The notes under the pieces are model-generated. The model saw nothing but the letters and a program-made list of their open reading frames with translations. It searched no databases and had not been told where the DNA came from. From Nitrospirota bacterium (lineage in GTDB: Bacteria > Nitrospirota > Leptospirillia > Leptospirillales > Leptospirillaceae): a DNA stretch of 34,298 nt. The stretch is from positions 1 through 34,298 of the forward strand of contig JAKBXW010000011.1 in assembly GCA_021840555.1 (NCBI GenBank), given 5' to 3'. Below are positions 8,026 to 15,919 of the stretch, in pieces (the stretch's first letter is position 1; each line of letters starts with the position of its first letter). The translations under genes were made by a program, and so were the position numbers.

Positions 8026-9366
8026 TCAGAGAATCTCTCCCTCGAGTCCCGCCTTTGTGCAGGACCGGATCGCGACCGGGACAATCTCCCCCGGTTCCGG
8101 AAGCGGACGGGAACCCTTCCCGAATCCCCTGACGTGACGGAACTGGGGAGAGCGGCCCGAGACACGCCCGAGGGAGTGGTCGACCCGCTCCACGAGAATC
8201 TCCTGGACTTCTCCGATCTGGCGTTGATTCTTCCCGACGATCAACGAGTCCAGCCGCTCCTCGAGCCGCCGGAACCGGGAGACCGAAATTTCACGCGGAG
8301 GGGTGTCGGCCCAGCGGTGAGCCGGGGTTCCCGGGCGGGGAGAGTAGATGAAGCAGAAGGCGCCGTCGAACTGGAATTCGTCCACAGCCCGGAGTGTCGC
8401 CTCGAAGTCCTCCTCCGTCTCCCCGCAGAATCCGACGATGAGGTCGGTCGTCAGCGCGACCTGGGGAACGGCCTCCCGGAGACGCTCGATCCAACCCCTG
8501 TAGTGGTCGAGGGAATATCCCCGGTCCATGCGGGAGAGAAGGGCGTCGGAACCGGACTGGAGCGGGAGATGGAGGTGGGGCATGACCTTCGGACATTCCC
8601 GCATCGCGGAGAGCATCCCGGAGTCCATGTCCGAGGGATGGGATGTGGTGAATCGGATCCTCCGGAGACCCTCCACGGCGTCCACCGCCCGGAGAAGGTC
8701 GCCGAAAGAGGCTCCCCCGGCTGCATTCTTCCCGTATCCGTTGACGTTCTGTCCCAAAAGGGTGACCTCCCGATACCCTGCCGCGACCAGTTCCCGGACT
8801 TCGTCCGCGATGGCGGCCACAGGCCGGCTCCGCTCGGGGCCGCGGGTCCGGGGAACGACGCAGTAGGCACAGGCCTTGTCGCACCCTTCCTGCACCGTCA
8901 CGAGGGCCGTGACACCGGGCCCCCGTTGGGCGGGAGGCGTCGTCATCTCCGGAAGGCCGTACTCCCTTCCCAGGAGGACCTTTTGCCGGTTTTTCACGTC
9001 TGTCAGCATGGGGACCAGGTTCCGGACCTGGGAGGGGCCGGCGATCAGGTCGATCTCCGGCATGATGCGGTGGAGGTTCTCCTGCTCCCGTTCGGCCATG
9101 CACCCGGTGACGGCGAGAACCACCGATCCGTTTTCCTTCTTGTGCTGCCGGAGTCTTCCCAGATCGGACAGGGCCTTCTGGTCGGCCTTGTCTCTCACGG
9201 TGCAGGTATTGACCAGGATCACGGAGGCCAGGGAGGGATCGTCGACGGAGCGGTAGCCGGCTTCGGCCATGAGGCCGGCCATGCGTTCCGAGTCGTGGAC
9301 ATTCATCTGGCACCCGAATGTGCGGATATAGTAGGTTTCGGAGAGCGGTCGGGATTCGTCGGGCAT
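8026..9366 (-). CDS. miaB: tRNA-2-methylthio-N6-dimethylallyladenosine synthase MiaB
   Basis: MiaB is a radical-SAM methylthiotransferase that modifies A37 of tRNAs reading UNN codons. The 446-residue chain has the N-terminal UPF0004 domain with the auxiliary cluster ligands Cys19 (TFGCQMN), Cys55 (NTCTV) and Cys89 (TGCM). The radical-SAM triad CDKACAYC is at 162-169, and a TRAM RNA-binding domain occupies about the last 70 residues. TFGCQMN and the overall length favour MiaB over MtaB or RimO. The start is ATG 9366; its ribosome site is weak. It lies 40 bases downstream of the DUF5069 gene on the same strand. It converges with the purine cluster with no visible terminator in the 27-base gap. 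Confidence 0.93.
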   Translation of the reverse strand: MPDESRPLSETYYIRTFGCQMNVHDSERMAGLMAEAGYRSVDDPSLASVILVNTCTVRDKADQKALSDLGRLRQHKKENGSVVLAVTGCMAEREQENLHRIMPEIDLIAGPSQVRNLVPMLTDVKNRQKVLLGREYGLPEMTTPPAQRGPGVTALVTVQEGCDKACAYCVVPRTRGPERSRPVAAIADEVRELVAAGYREVTLLGQNVNGYGKNAAGGASFGDLLRAVDAVEGLRRIRFTTSHPSDMDSGMLSAMRECPKVMPHLHLPLQSGSDALLSRMDRGYSLDHYRGWIERLREAVPQVALTTDLIVGFCGETEEDFEATLRAVDEFQFDGAFCFIYSPRPGTPAHRWADTPPREISVSRFRRLEERLDSLIVGKNQRQIGEVQEILVERVDHSLGRVSGRSPQFRHVRGFGKGSRPLPEPGEIVPVAIRSCTKAGLEGEIL

Positions 9367-9406
9367 CGTCAGATCTTTCTTTTTGGTTTTTTTGATATTT
9401 CGCGGT

Positions 9407-9751
9407 TCACAAACGGCCTTCCTCCCGGTCGGCCTCGGCGATCAGGCGGCTGTGGCGGACCAGAAAGACATCGAAGGCCATCCAGTCTCCGGGACCCAGA
9501 GCAGAGATCCTGTGGGAGAGTGCCTGCAGAACTTCCCCGTCTCCGGGGGACGACTTGAGGATCGTGAGAAACTGGTCGGGGGAGAGTCCGAGGCGGTCAA
9601 GTATCTCCTCGTCCATCGGACAGGGGAAGACATAGTCTCCAATGCCGCCCTGCAGGAGCATCCTCCCCTTGTCGATCGCCCGGGCGAGCCAGGGAATCCC
9701 CATCAGAATCTCCCGCCCGCTTCGGGGAACAGGAGCTGCCAACCCGGTCAA
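9407..9751 (-). CDS. DUF5069 domain protein
   Basis: A 114-residue soluble protein matching the DUF5069 pattern as I know it: PRSGREILMGIPWLARAID near the start, then GRMLLQGGIGDYVFPCPMD, then a helical end. No biochemical role is established to my knowledge. The start is uncertain. A TTG at 9751 overlaps the stop of the upstream methyltransferase gene (TTGA), but the AAGGA ribosome site directly abuts it. A second in-frame TTG at 9742 has better spacing (9 bases) and would remove three residues. The overlap suggests the two proteins are made together. Confidence 0.8.
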   Translation of the reverse strand: MTGLAAPVPRSGREILMGIPWLARAIDKGRMLLQGGIGDYVFPCPMDEEILDRLGLSPDQFLTILKSSPGDGEVLQALSHRISALGPGDWMAFDVFLVRHSRLIAEADREEGRL

Positions 9752-10326
9752 TCCTTCAGCGCCTCCACCACATAGTGATAGGGGTAGAGATCGTGCGACC
9801 GGATCCTCGTAAAGCCGGCGTCGATCAGGAGGTCGTAGAGAGAGATATCCGAGGCGCGCTCTTCGACCGGCGGGCCGACGGGCGTCTCCTCCTTCTTCCA
9901 GTCGACGACGAAGAACTGCCCGGCGGGTGAGAGGATCCGGAAGACCTCCCGAAGCATTTCACGCGGCATGGAAAGCTCGTGATAGACGTTGGCCATCCAG
10001 GCAAGCGCCGCTGACTGGTCGGGGAGATCGATCTTATCGGGGGAACCCGGCAGAATGCGGACGGGAAGGGCCCTTCCCCTTTTTTTGAGTTCCGATTCGA
10101 AGTGCGCGATCATTTCCGGCTGAAGTTCGATGGCATGGCAGGCGCCTCGCCCCGAAAGGAATTCGCAGAGCGGGAAAAAGAAGTATCCCGATCCGGTTCC
10201 GATCTCGGCGGCGTCGCCATGCTCGTAGGGACGGACAAGGGGAAAAAGTCTGGCCGGATCCTGAAAGGTCACGCGTTCGGGATCGTGAAGCCTGTCGACA
10301 TGACGGTGATCGAAGAGATGGGCCAC
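9748..10326 (-). CDS. Class I SAM-dependent methyltransferase
   Basis: A 192-residue protein with the Rossmann-type SAM-binding fold. Motif I is EIGTGSGY at 41-48, the acidic end of strand two is Glu67 in AIELQP, and a post-I helix follows. The segment LAWMANVYHEL and VFRILSPAGQFFVVDW match motifs IV-VI of small-molecule methyltransferases of the UbiE/Methyltransf_11 type. The substrate cannot be told from sequence. The start is GTG 10326, chosen because AGGAGG lies 8 bases upstream. It heads a minus-strand group with the DUF5069 gene (TTGA overlap) and miaB, so a role near RNA or cofactor methylation is possible but unproven. Confidence 0.85.
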   Translation of the reverse strand: MAHLFDHRHVDRLHDPERVTFQDPARLFPLVRPYEHGDAAEIGTGSGYFFFPLCEFLSGRGACHAIELQPEMIAHFESELKKRGRALPVRILPGSPDKIDLPDQSAALAWMANVYHELSMPREMLREVFRILSPAGQFFVVDWKKEETPVGPPVEERASDISLYDLLIDAGFTRIRSHDLYPYHYVVEALKD

Positions 10327-10729
10327 GGGGCCTTCCTCCTGTGCTGGATGTGAGCGTGTCTTTCCCTCATTCTACAACAAACCGCAACCCTGTTCAGCCT
10401 TCAAAAAGGACAAGGGCGAGGCGTCAGATTTTGGGGGATCCGGAGATGGCTATGGAGCTCCTTCCTGGGGAGCCGGAACGGATCTGCCGCAAGAACGTCC
10501 CCGGAACCGGCCGCAGGACTGCTTCCGGAGGACCGCCCCGTTCCGGAGAACCGGAGAGGGGAGATCCCGGAGCCAGGGGGTCTCCGGTCCGGTGAACCGG
10601 GCGTACTCCTGATCGACGGGAACGGGCGTTCCCGAAGTCGAAGCAGGATCCGTTCCTTGGCGAAAGTGGGACAGGCGCGAAATCGGTGCCCAGTCTGCGT
10701 CTGCATGGGAGGATGTTGCGCTTCGCCCC
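10327..10729. other. Spacer between methyltransferase and transposase genes
   Basis: The first 75 bases hold the methyltransferase leader and promoter. From about 10450 onward the sequence is a decayed, minus-strand tnpB remnant, listed separately. No intact gene is present. Confidence 0.6.
10369..10396 (-). promoter_or_regulatory. Candidate promoter for methyltransferase-DUF5069-miaB
   Basis: On the minus strand TGAACA (10391-10396) and TAGAAT (10369-10374; five of six consensus matches) are 16 bases apart. They lie about 43 bases before the GTG start of the methyltransferase gene. This is one of the better promoter matches in the window. Confidence 0.5.
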
Positions 10730-10754
10730 ATGGAGAATCAAGCCAACAAATCAT
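10450..10754 (-). pseudogene. tnpB: Decayed N-terminal fragment of an IS605-type tnpB
   Basis: Translation of the minus strand shows TnpB-like pieces spread over all three frames. One frame has GAKRNI near 10720-10735, the region of the N-terminal WxGxxRxIYN motif. A second has a FAKERILL-like piece near 10650-10670. The third, ending at a stop at 10450, has TPVPVDQEYARF, then TPWLRDLPS and VLRNGAV. These pieces follow the order found in one group of TnpB proteins, as I recall it. Several frameshifts separate them, and the RuvC catalytic region is missing entirely, so no active RNA-guided nuclease can be made. The fragment starts just over the tnpA start, in the divergent arrangement typical of IS605. 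Confidence 0.55.
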
Positions 10755-11173
10755 CCTCTCATGAGGTATATTCGCTCAAGCTACATATCGTGTTCGCGAC
10801 CAAATACCGGCGTAGAACGATGACGCCGGAACTGCTGGACTACCTGCGCGGAGCCTTTGCGGAAATACTGGAAGGATGGCGTTGCACGCTTCTGGAGTTC
10901 GGGGGCGAATCAGACCATGTGCATCTGCTGATAGAAATCCGCCCAGCCCTCAACATTTCCACGCTGATCAACAAACTGAAAACCGCAAGCGCGAGACGGG
11001 CGCGCAACCGCTTTGCCGAGCACCTGAAGCCGTTTTACTGGAAGCCGCACTTCTGGCATCGCGCCTACTATGAGATGGGTGGCGTCGGCGGCGCCACGCT
11101 GGAGACCGTGCGGCGCTATGCGGAAAGTCAGGGGACAAAGGAAAAACCTCGAAAGAGCAAGCAACCCGCTTGA
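10730..11173 (+). CDS. tnpA: IS200/IS605-family Y1 transposase TnpA
   Basis: A 147-residue single-strand transposase. It has the HUH motif (His-Val-His in SDHVHLLIE, about residues 62-70) and the catalytic tyrosine in the C-terminal helix (ETVRRYAESQG, about 126-136). The early segment LKLHIVFATKYRRR is also typical of the family. The reading frame is complete, and the length is normal for the family. The ribosome site is poor (GGGAGG about 18 bases before the ATG), as is common for tightly controlled transposases. The neighbouring tnpB is ruined and one element end seems lost, so the element is probably immobile unless the ends still work. Confidence 0.9.
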   Translation: MENQANKSSSHEVYSLKLHIVFATKYRRRTMTPELLDYLRGAFAEILEGWRCTLLEFGGESDHVHLLIEIRPALNISTLINKLKTASARRARNRFAEHLKPFYWKPHFWHRAYYEMGGVGGATLETVRRYAESQGTKEKPRKSKQPA

Positions 11174-11174
11174 C

Positions 11175-11202
11175 CCCCTCCTGACCTGCGGCCCAGAAGG
11201 GG
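11175..11202 (+). repeat. Candidate right-end hairpin of the insertion element
   Basis: Just after the tnpA stop, CCCCT-C-CTG pairs with CAG-A-AGGGG around a 10-base loop, leaving a single C/A mismatch. IS200/IS605 transposases recognise imperfect hairpins with an unpaired base near each end, so this fits a right-end structure. It could also simply terminate tnpA transcription, although there is no T-tract. Confidence 0.45.
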
Positions 11203-11386
11203 AATGCGAGGGCGAATGTTCAAACCCGATGTTTTTTTGAGGAACTCTGAAATGTCACAGGAGCCACTGTATATTTATGAAATACACAATTGTCGAAGCT
11301 GATTCCCTCAATCCACCGACCCGATCAGGCAAGATGATGTTTTTCGGGGCTATGGAGGGATCATGCGAAAACATTCGGGTTTTTCT

Positions 11387-11415
11387 GCCGGATTGATCCG
11401 ATTTTGTGATAAAAT
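11387..11415 (+). promoter_or_regulatory. Candidate promoter for lptF-lptG
   Basis: TAAAAT (11410-11415) is preceded by TGA, making an extended -10 box about 40 bases before the lptF ATG. There is no good -35 box; GCCGGA at 11387 is at the right distance but matches poorly. The rest of 11203-11454 holds no gene. Confidence 0.35.
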
Positions 11416-11454
11416 TCACGGCTTGAGTCCACATCCGCCCACCCGGGGTTCCGA

Positions 11455-12588
11455 ATGAAAATTATCCACCGGTATATTTTTCTCGAGCTCCTGACACCAT
11501 TCTTCCTGAGCCTCTTCGTCCTGGTCATTCTGCTCTTGACGCAGCAGGCGCTTCTGATCATGAACCTTCTGGTCAACAAGGGACTCTCCGTCGAGACGGT
11601 CTTCCGGCTTCTCGCCATGATCTTTCCCCAGTTTCTCAGCATGATCATTCCCGTCTCCGTCCTGACCGCCTCCACCGCAACCTTCCACCGGCTGGCCTCG
11701 GACGGGGAGATCATCGCCTTCAAGGCCTCGGGGATCTCCCTGTCGCGCCTTCTCCTTCCGCTTCTCCTGTTCGCCGCCATCGGATTCGGCAGCAACTTCT
11801 ATCTCTCGCTCAAGGCCATGGAAACGCAGGGGCTCTCCCTTCAGGATCTCCTGGTCCGGGTCTTCCAGAAAAAGCTTTCCCTGGCCATCAAGCCCCAGGC
11901 CTTCAACGATTTCATGGGACGCTTCATCATCTATGTCGAACGGATGCCGACGCTGTCCCATCTGGACGGGGTTTTCATCTACGAGAAGGGAAAGAGGCCC
12001 GGAGAGAGCACCGTCATCTTTTCCCGGGCGGGAGACCTTCTGAACGAGAGGAATCCCCCTGGCCTGCGCCTGAAGCTTACCAACGGAACCTTTTTCCAGC
12101 AGGGCCAGGCCCTCCAGTACATCCGCTTCGAGTCGTACGATCTCACCATCCTTGGCAAACGGTCCAGCGACCATATCCGGGTCAAGAGCATCGACGAGAT
12201 CCGCTCCGAGATCCGGGCCTCCCCCCACCCCGACCCCGCCCTCTTCCGGGCTCTCGAGGACCGCTACAAGAACTATACCTATCCCTTCTCCTGCTTTTTC
12301 TTCGCATTCCTGGGGATTCCCTACGGGATCTACACGATGCGCTCGGGACGTCTCGCCGGATTCGTTTTCGCCACCGTCACGGTCATTCTGTTCTACATGA
12401 TGAACACGATCGACGATCTCATGGTCTCCCGGGGCATTCTCTCCCCCGCCGCCGCCGCGGTGGCCCCTGACGTCGTCCTTGCGATTCTGATGGTCACTCT
12501 TCTCGTCATGGTCTTCCGGGAGGTGGACATCCGGGCCCATCTGCCGCGCCTCTCCCTCCCCTCCTTCTTGAGGAGGAAGCGCCCTTGA
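11455..12588 (+). CDS. lptF: LPS export permease LptF
   Basis: LptF pairs with LptG as the membrane part of the LptB2FG ABC transporter, which lifts lipopolysaccharide from the inner membrane to the periplasmic LptC/A bridge. The 377-residue chain has three N-terminal membrane segments (about 9-31, 49-72, 96-118), a periplasmic beta-jellyroll region (about 120-265), and three more membrane segments (about 279-297, 302-324, 335-354). LASDGEIIAFKASG (about 81-94) is the conserved coupling-helix region that contacts LptB. It comes first in the usual lptF-lptG order and its stop overlaps the lptG start (TTGA). Its presence shows a Gram-negative envelope. Confidence 0.92.
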   Translation: MKIIHRYIFLELLTPFFLSLFVLVILLLTQQALLIMNLLVNKGLSVETVFRLLAMIFPQFLSMIIPVSVLTASTATFHRLASDGEIIAFKASGISLSRLLLPLLLFAAIGFGSNFYLSLKAMETQGLSLQDLLVRVFQKKLSLAIKPQAFNDFMGRFIIYVERMPTLSHLDGVFIYEKGKRPGESTVIFSRAGDLLNERNPPGLRLKLTNGTFFQQGQALQYIRFESYDLTILGKRSSDHIRVKSIDEIRSEIRASPHPDPALFRALEDRYKNYTYPFSCFFFAFLGIPYGIYTMRSGRLAGFVFATVTVILFYMMNTIDDLMVSRGILSPAAAAVAPDVVLAILMVTLLVMVFREVDIRAHLPRLSLPSFLRRKRP

Positions 12589-13673
12589 GGATCCTCACCC
12601 GCCACCTTCTGGGAGAATACCTCAAGATCTACTTTCTCTCCCTCGTCTCCCTCGAGGCGATCTATCTCGTCATCGATTCCGTCGAGAAGATCAAGAACTT
12701 TCTCTCGCACCACGCCCCCTGGTCCCTGATGGGAGAGTTTTTCGCCTGGCGGTCGATCGAGGTCGGGTTCCGGGTGATCCCCATGTCGGCCCTACTTGCG
12801 ACGATCCTCGCCCTGGGAATAGCCTCCAAGAACCATGAGATCACGGCCATCAAGGCTGCGGGCATCAGCCTCCGGAGAGCCACATTCCCCATCATCCTGA
12901 TCGGTCTCCTGCTCTCCGGCATCGAGCTTCTCCTGAACCTCTGGGTCGTTCCCCACGCCTACCAGATGACCGACCTCATCATGGAGGAGCGGATCAATCA
13001 GGGAAAGAACTGGTCGAGCGCCGTCCGGAAAAACGTCTGGTTCCGCCACGGCTCGCGGGAAATCTTCCGGATCGCCCGCATCAAAGACGGAGGCCGTCTT
13101 CTGGAAGGGGTCGCCATCTACCACCGGAACGGACATAACGAGCTCCACTGGGCGATCACAGGCGGAAGCCTCCGATTCGAAAACGGGGGATGGATCTTCC
13201 ATCGGGGGGTCAGGAGGATCTTCCACTCCGACGGAACCCTCACCGAAATCCCTTTCACCACCCTTCCCTTTCCCCTCGACCGGCGACCCGCGGATTTCTT
13301 CATCCGGAAGACCCACCTTTCCCATCTCACCTTTTCCGAGCTGGGGAGGACCATCGATCTTCTCCGGGCGAACGGCCTTCCCCACACGAACTTCACGGTC
13401 CTCAGAGACGGGATCATCGCCTTCCCGGCGGCCTCCTTCCTGATGGTCCTCTTCGCCATTCCATTCGGGATCCGGGAGGGGCGCCAGGTCGGTGTGGCCC
13501 GGGGATTCGGGGTGGCCCTCCTTCTCTCCCTGGCCTACTGGACCCTTTATTCCATGGGGCTTGCCCTGGGCCGGGGGGGAGTCATCCCGCCATTTCTCGC
13601 GGCCTGGTTTGCCAATCTCGTCGTCTTCCTCGTGGGGCTCGGGCTTCTTTCCTCCATGAACCGGGTGTCGTAG
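12585..13673 (+). CDS. lptG: LPS export permease LptG
   Basis: This is the partner of LptF, with 362 residues and the same plan: three N-terminal membrane segments, a periplasmic beta domain and three C-terminal segments. The coupling-helix motif is SKNHEITAIKAAGISLRR, about residues 81-98. The start is TTG 12585, supported by AGGAGG about 9 bases upstream and by the 4-base overlap with the lptF stop, a sign of coupled translation in equal amounts. The ATPase LptB is not in this window. Confidence 0.92.
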   Translation: MRILTRHLLGEYLKIYFLSLVSLEAIYLVIDSVEKIKNFLSHHAPWSLMGEFFAWRSIEVGFRVIPMSALLATILALGIASKNHEITAIKAAGISLRRATFPIILIGLLLSGIELLLNLWVVPHAYQMTDLIMEERINQGKNWSSAVRKNVWFRHGSREIFRIARIKDGGRLLEGVAIYHRNGHNELHWAITGGSLRFENGGWIFHRGVRRIFHSDGTLTEIPFTTLPFPLDRRPADFFIRKTHLSHLTFSELGRTIDLLRANGLPHTNFTVLRDGIIAFPAASFLMVLFAIPFGIREGRQVGVARGFGVALLLSLAYWTLYSMGLALGRGGVIPPFLAAWFANLVVFLVGLGLLSSMNRVS

Positions 13674-13700
13674 CCCCGATCGGGTATTTGCCCGCGGAGC

Positions 13701-13729
13701 TTGACGGAACGCTTGAGCCGTGCGAGGAT
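13701..13729 (+). promoter_or_regulatory. Possible promoter for hemH
   Basis: TTGACG (13701-13706) and GAGGAT (13724-13729) are 17 bases apart in the 129-base gap between lptG and hemH. The -35 box is good, the -10 box poor. hemH could equally be read from the lpt transcript. A perfect palindrome, CAGGCGCCTG (13780-13789), lies just before the hemH ribosome site. Confidence 0.3.
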
Positions 13730-13802
13730 CGGAAGAGTTTTGAAATGCCGAAGTTCTCCGGCGGACAACATTCGCCTATCAGGCGCCTGTCAGGGAGGAA
13801 CG

Positions 13803-14858
13803 ATGCAGGACAGGGAGCGCGTGGCCGTTCTCCTTTTCAATCTCGGTGGACCTGAAACGCTCGACGACGTCGAACCCTTCCTCGTCAATCTTTTCTCCGA
13901 CCCCGACATCATGGACCTTCCCCCGGTCATCGGACGATTTCTTCCGCGCCTGATCGCCAAAAGCCGGGCCCCCAAAAGCCGCACCTACTACGAGGCGATC
14001 GGAGGAGGATCTCCGCTCCGCTCCATTACCGAAGATCAGGTCCGGCTTCTCGGGGCCCGGCTGACCGGATCGGATCCGGAGCGGGATTTCAGGGTTTTTC
14101 TCGCCATGCGCTACGCCCCTCCCCGTCTTTCGGAGATCCGGGACTCCCTGCGGGCCTTCAACCCGCAGAGGCTTGTTCTCCTGCCGCTCTATCCGCAGCG
14201 CTCGACGACGACCACACGCTCCTCCTTTCGGGAGTTTAAAGAGAGCCTTTATGAGGAGCTCGCCCTTCCCCCCAAGAGTCTCCACGTCGTGCCGGCCTGG
14301 CCGGACTACTCTCCCTACATCGCGGCCCTGGGCGAAACCGTCCTGAAGGGGATCCTCGCGCTTCCTCCGAACGACCATCCGGTGGACATCCTGTTTTCGG
14401 CCCACGGGATCCCCGAGTCCCGGATCCGGAAGGGGGATCCCTACCAGAAGGACACGGAGCGGTCGGTGGCGGCGGTCGGAGAATGGCTCGAAAAAGAAGG
14501 GACAGGCAGGAAAATGCGATTCCACCTCTCCTACCAGAGCCGGGTCGGACCTCTCAAATGGCTGGGTCCCGAGACGAAGAAGACCATCGGGGATCTGGCC
14601 ATGAGGCATCGCTGCGTGAACCTTGTTCTGGTTCCCGTGAGCTTTGTCTCGGACCACCAGGAGACCCTTTACGAAATGGACATCACCTACCGGGACCTCG
14701 CCCGCGCCTCCCGGATTCTTCACTTTGAACGGGCGCCGGCCCTCAACATCCAGGAGTCCTTCATTGCCGCCCTCGCAAGCTTGACCAAGGATGCCCTGGA
14801 AAACCGCATTCCGGTCGGAGCCCCCTGCTCCTGCCGGTGCGGCCTCTGTCCCGAATAG
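13803..14858 (+). CDS. hemH: Ferrochelatase HemH with C-terminal cysteine cluster
   Basis: Ferrochelatase inserts ferrous iron into a porphyrin at the end of heme synthesis. The 351-residue chain shows LFNLGGPE (11-18), EAIGGGSPL (64-72), the catalytic His201 in SAHGIP, YQSRVGPLKWL (244-254) and FVSDHQET (281-288). The start ATG 13803 is preceded by GGGAGGA; the frame is open further upstream but without a ribosome site. The last ten residues hold four cysteines (342, 344, 346, 349) in a CxCxCxxC pattern. Some bacterial and all animal ferrochelatases bind a 2Fe-2S cluster near the C-terminus. This compact tail could do the same or bind another metal, which remains an inference. Whether the substrate is protoporphyrin or coproporphyrin cannot be told. 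Confidence 0.93.
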   Translation: MQDRERVAVLLFNLGGPETLDDVEPFLVNLFSDPDIMDLPPVIGRFLPRLIAKSRAPKSRTYYEAIGGGSPLRSITEDQVRLLGARLTGSDPERDFRVFLAMRYAPPRLSEIRDSLRAFNPQRLVLLPLYPQRSTTTTRSSFREFKESLYEELALPPKSLHVVPAWPDYSPYIAALGETVLKGILALPPNDHPVDILFSAHGIPESRIRKGDPYQKDTERSVAAVGEWLEKEGTGRKMRFHLSYQSRVGPLKWLGPETKKTIGDLAMRHRCVNLVLVPVSFVSDHQETLYEMDITYRDLARASRILHFERAPALNIQESFIAALASLTKDALENRIPVGAPCSCRCGLCPE

Positions 14859-14914
14859 CTCCCGTCCCGAAAAGGGCATTCCCGGAGGGATGTCTCATCG
14901 ACTCCGGTCCCGTT

Positions 14915-14931
14915 TCCCCGGACCCCGGGGA
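14915..14931. terminator. Possible bidirectional terminator hairpin
   Basis: TCCCCGG-ACC-CCGGGGA forms a 7-base-pair stem between the convergent hemH and lysR-type genes. There is no strong T-tract on either side, so it is a weak candidate. Confidence 0.35.
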
Positions 14932-14953
14932 TCTCCATTCCATTTGCGGGGTC

Positions 14954-15868
14954 TCAAAGGCCCAGACCGAGCCCCCTTGCCAGACGCTCCGAATTGGTTC
15001 GGATGTGTTCCGCAAATTCCTTGAAGCGCAGACAGCTCGATGAGCTTGCAATCGCGACAAAACGGATATGTTCCACGTTGTCGTTCGCGTCTTTCATGAA
15101 CAGGATGATTCTGGTGCCGCTCACCTTGCTCTTCGGAAGAACCGCCGAACCGATTCCATTCTGGGCCCAGTCGGTCAGGGCGCCATAGCTGAAGGCTTTT
15201 CCTTCGTATTCATTCAGGGGAACCCTGGCCCTCCGGAATATTTCCCGCGTGACGCTCGCAAGACCGCAGGCGTCAGGAACCATGACGAATTTCTGGCCTG
15301 AAAGTGTCTTTGGGGAGACGGATCCAGAATTCAGAAGTGATTCGTCCTGAGTGATGAGCACGAGCGGTTCATCATAGAGAAAGAGGGACCGCATTTTTCC
15401 GAACTCGGCGCTGAAATCTGCGATGAGAGGAACGAAAATGAAATCAAGACTATTGGAGAGGAGCATTTTCTGCAGCTCGGTCAGATTCTCCTCATAGAGC
15501 ACGATTTCATGGTTCGGATTCTTTTCCTTGAAGCTCTGGGTGAGCATCGAGGTGAAGCCCGGATTTAAAAGGGGGGAGATTCCAATCTTGATGATGGCTT
15601 TTTCAGGGTTCAAATAGTTTTTTGCCTGAAGGATCAGATTCGATTCCGCGCTCAGGATGGTTTTCATCAGGGGGATCAGGGCTTTCCCGAACGGGGAGAG
15701 CGTCACGCTCCGGGTTGTTCGTTCAAAGAGCTTGGCCCCCAGTTCTTTTTCGACTTCGGCCACACCATGGGACAGGGTGGATTGTGTCACATGGCATTTT
15801 TCCGCCGCCTGACTGAATGAATGGGCCTCGGCTGTCTCGACCACAAATTTCAGATGGGCGATATTCAT
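14954..15868 (-). CDS. LysR-type transcriptional regulator
   Basis: A 304-residue protein with the N-terminal winged helix-turn-helix of LysR regulators. Residues 1-60 include FSQAAEKCHVTQSTLSHGVAE and the LFERTTRSVTLSPFG wing. A periplasmic-binding-protein-like effector domain follows from about residue 90, with the usual VLITQDE and GIGSAVLPKS segments. The ligand cannot be told. The gene is divergent from the small ABM-like gene at 16047. Two inverted repeats stand in the shared 178-base spacer, one of them with the T-N11-A pattern of LysR sites. The natural inference is that it controls itself and that neighbour. Confidence 0.9.
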   Translation of the reverse strand: MNIAHLKFVVETAEAHSFSQAAEKCHVTQSTLSHGVAEVEKELGAKLFERTTRSVTLSPFGKALIPLMKTILSAESNLILQAKNYLNPEKAIIKIGISPLLNPGFTSMLTQSFKEKNPNHEIVLYEENLTELQKMLLSNSLDFIFVPLIADFSAEFGKMRSLFLYDEPLVLITQDESLLNSGSVSPKTLSGQKFVMVPDACGLASVTREIFRRARVPLNEYEGKAFSYGALTDWAQNGIGSAVLPKSKVSGTRIILFMKDANDNVEHIRFVAIASSSSCLRFKEFAEHIRTNSERLARGLGLGL

Positions 15869-15884
15869 TGATTGCCTCCAATTA

Positions 15885-15899
15885 ATCGAATAATTCGAT
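15885..15899. promoter_or_regulatory. Candidate LysR operator (T-N11-A)
   Basis: ATCGAA-TAA-TTCGAT is a perfect 6-3-6 dyad. It contains T at 15886 and A at 15898 separated by 11 bases, the generic LysR box. It lies 16 bases before the lysR-type start, where autorepression would be expected. Confidence 0.6.
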
Positions 15900-15902
15900 C
15901 TA

Positions 15903-15919
15903 TGATATCAATTATATCA
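15903..15919. promoter_or_regulatory. Second dyad in the lysR divergent region
   Basis: TGATAT-CAATT-ATATCA is a perfect 6-5-6 inverted repeat, 3 bases beyond the first dyad. Two adjacent sites of this kind match the recognition-plus-activation site layout of LysR regulators. The sequence is AT-rich, so promoter boxes may overlap it. Confidence 0.5.

Larger units (their letters stand above)
10450..11202. mobile_element. Truncated IS200/IS605-family element
   Basis: The element consists of an intact Y1 transposase gene, a divergent degraded tnpB start and a subterminal hairpin after tnpA. The tnpB side lacks the body of the gene and its terminal hairpin, so the left end appears deleted. Because IS200/IS605 elements make no target duplication or terminal inverted repeats, exact ends cannot be fixed by eye. 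Confidence 0.6.

Noticed and set aside
8134-9558. A 474-codon plus-strand frame
   Set aside because: It is antisense to miaB, whose motifs are complete. The translation is typical GC-rich shadow sequence.
10617-10634. Hairpin CGGGAAC-GGGC-GTTCCCG as a left-end signal of the insertion element
   Set aside because: It falls inside the tnpB remnant, where it encodes the TPVP part of a conserved segment, so its symmetry is more likely accidental. An element end would not be expected there.
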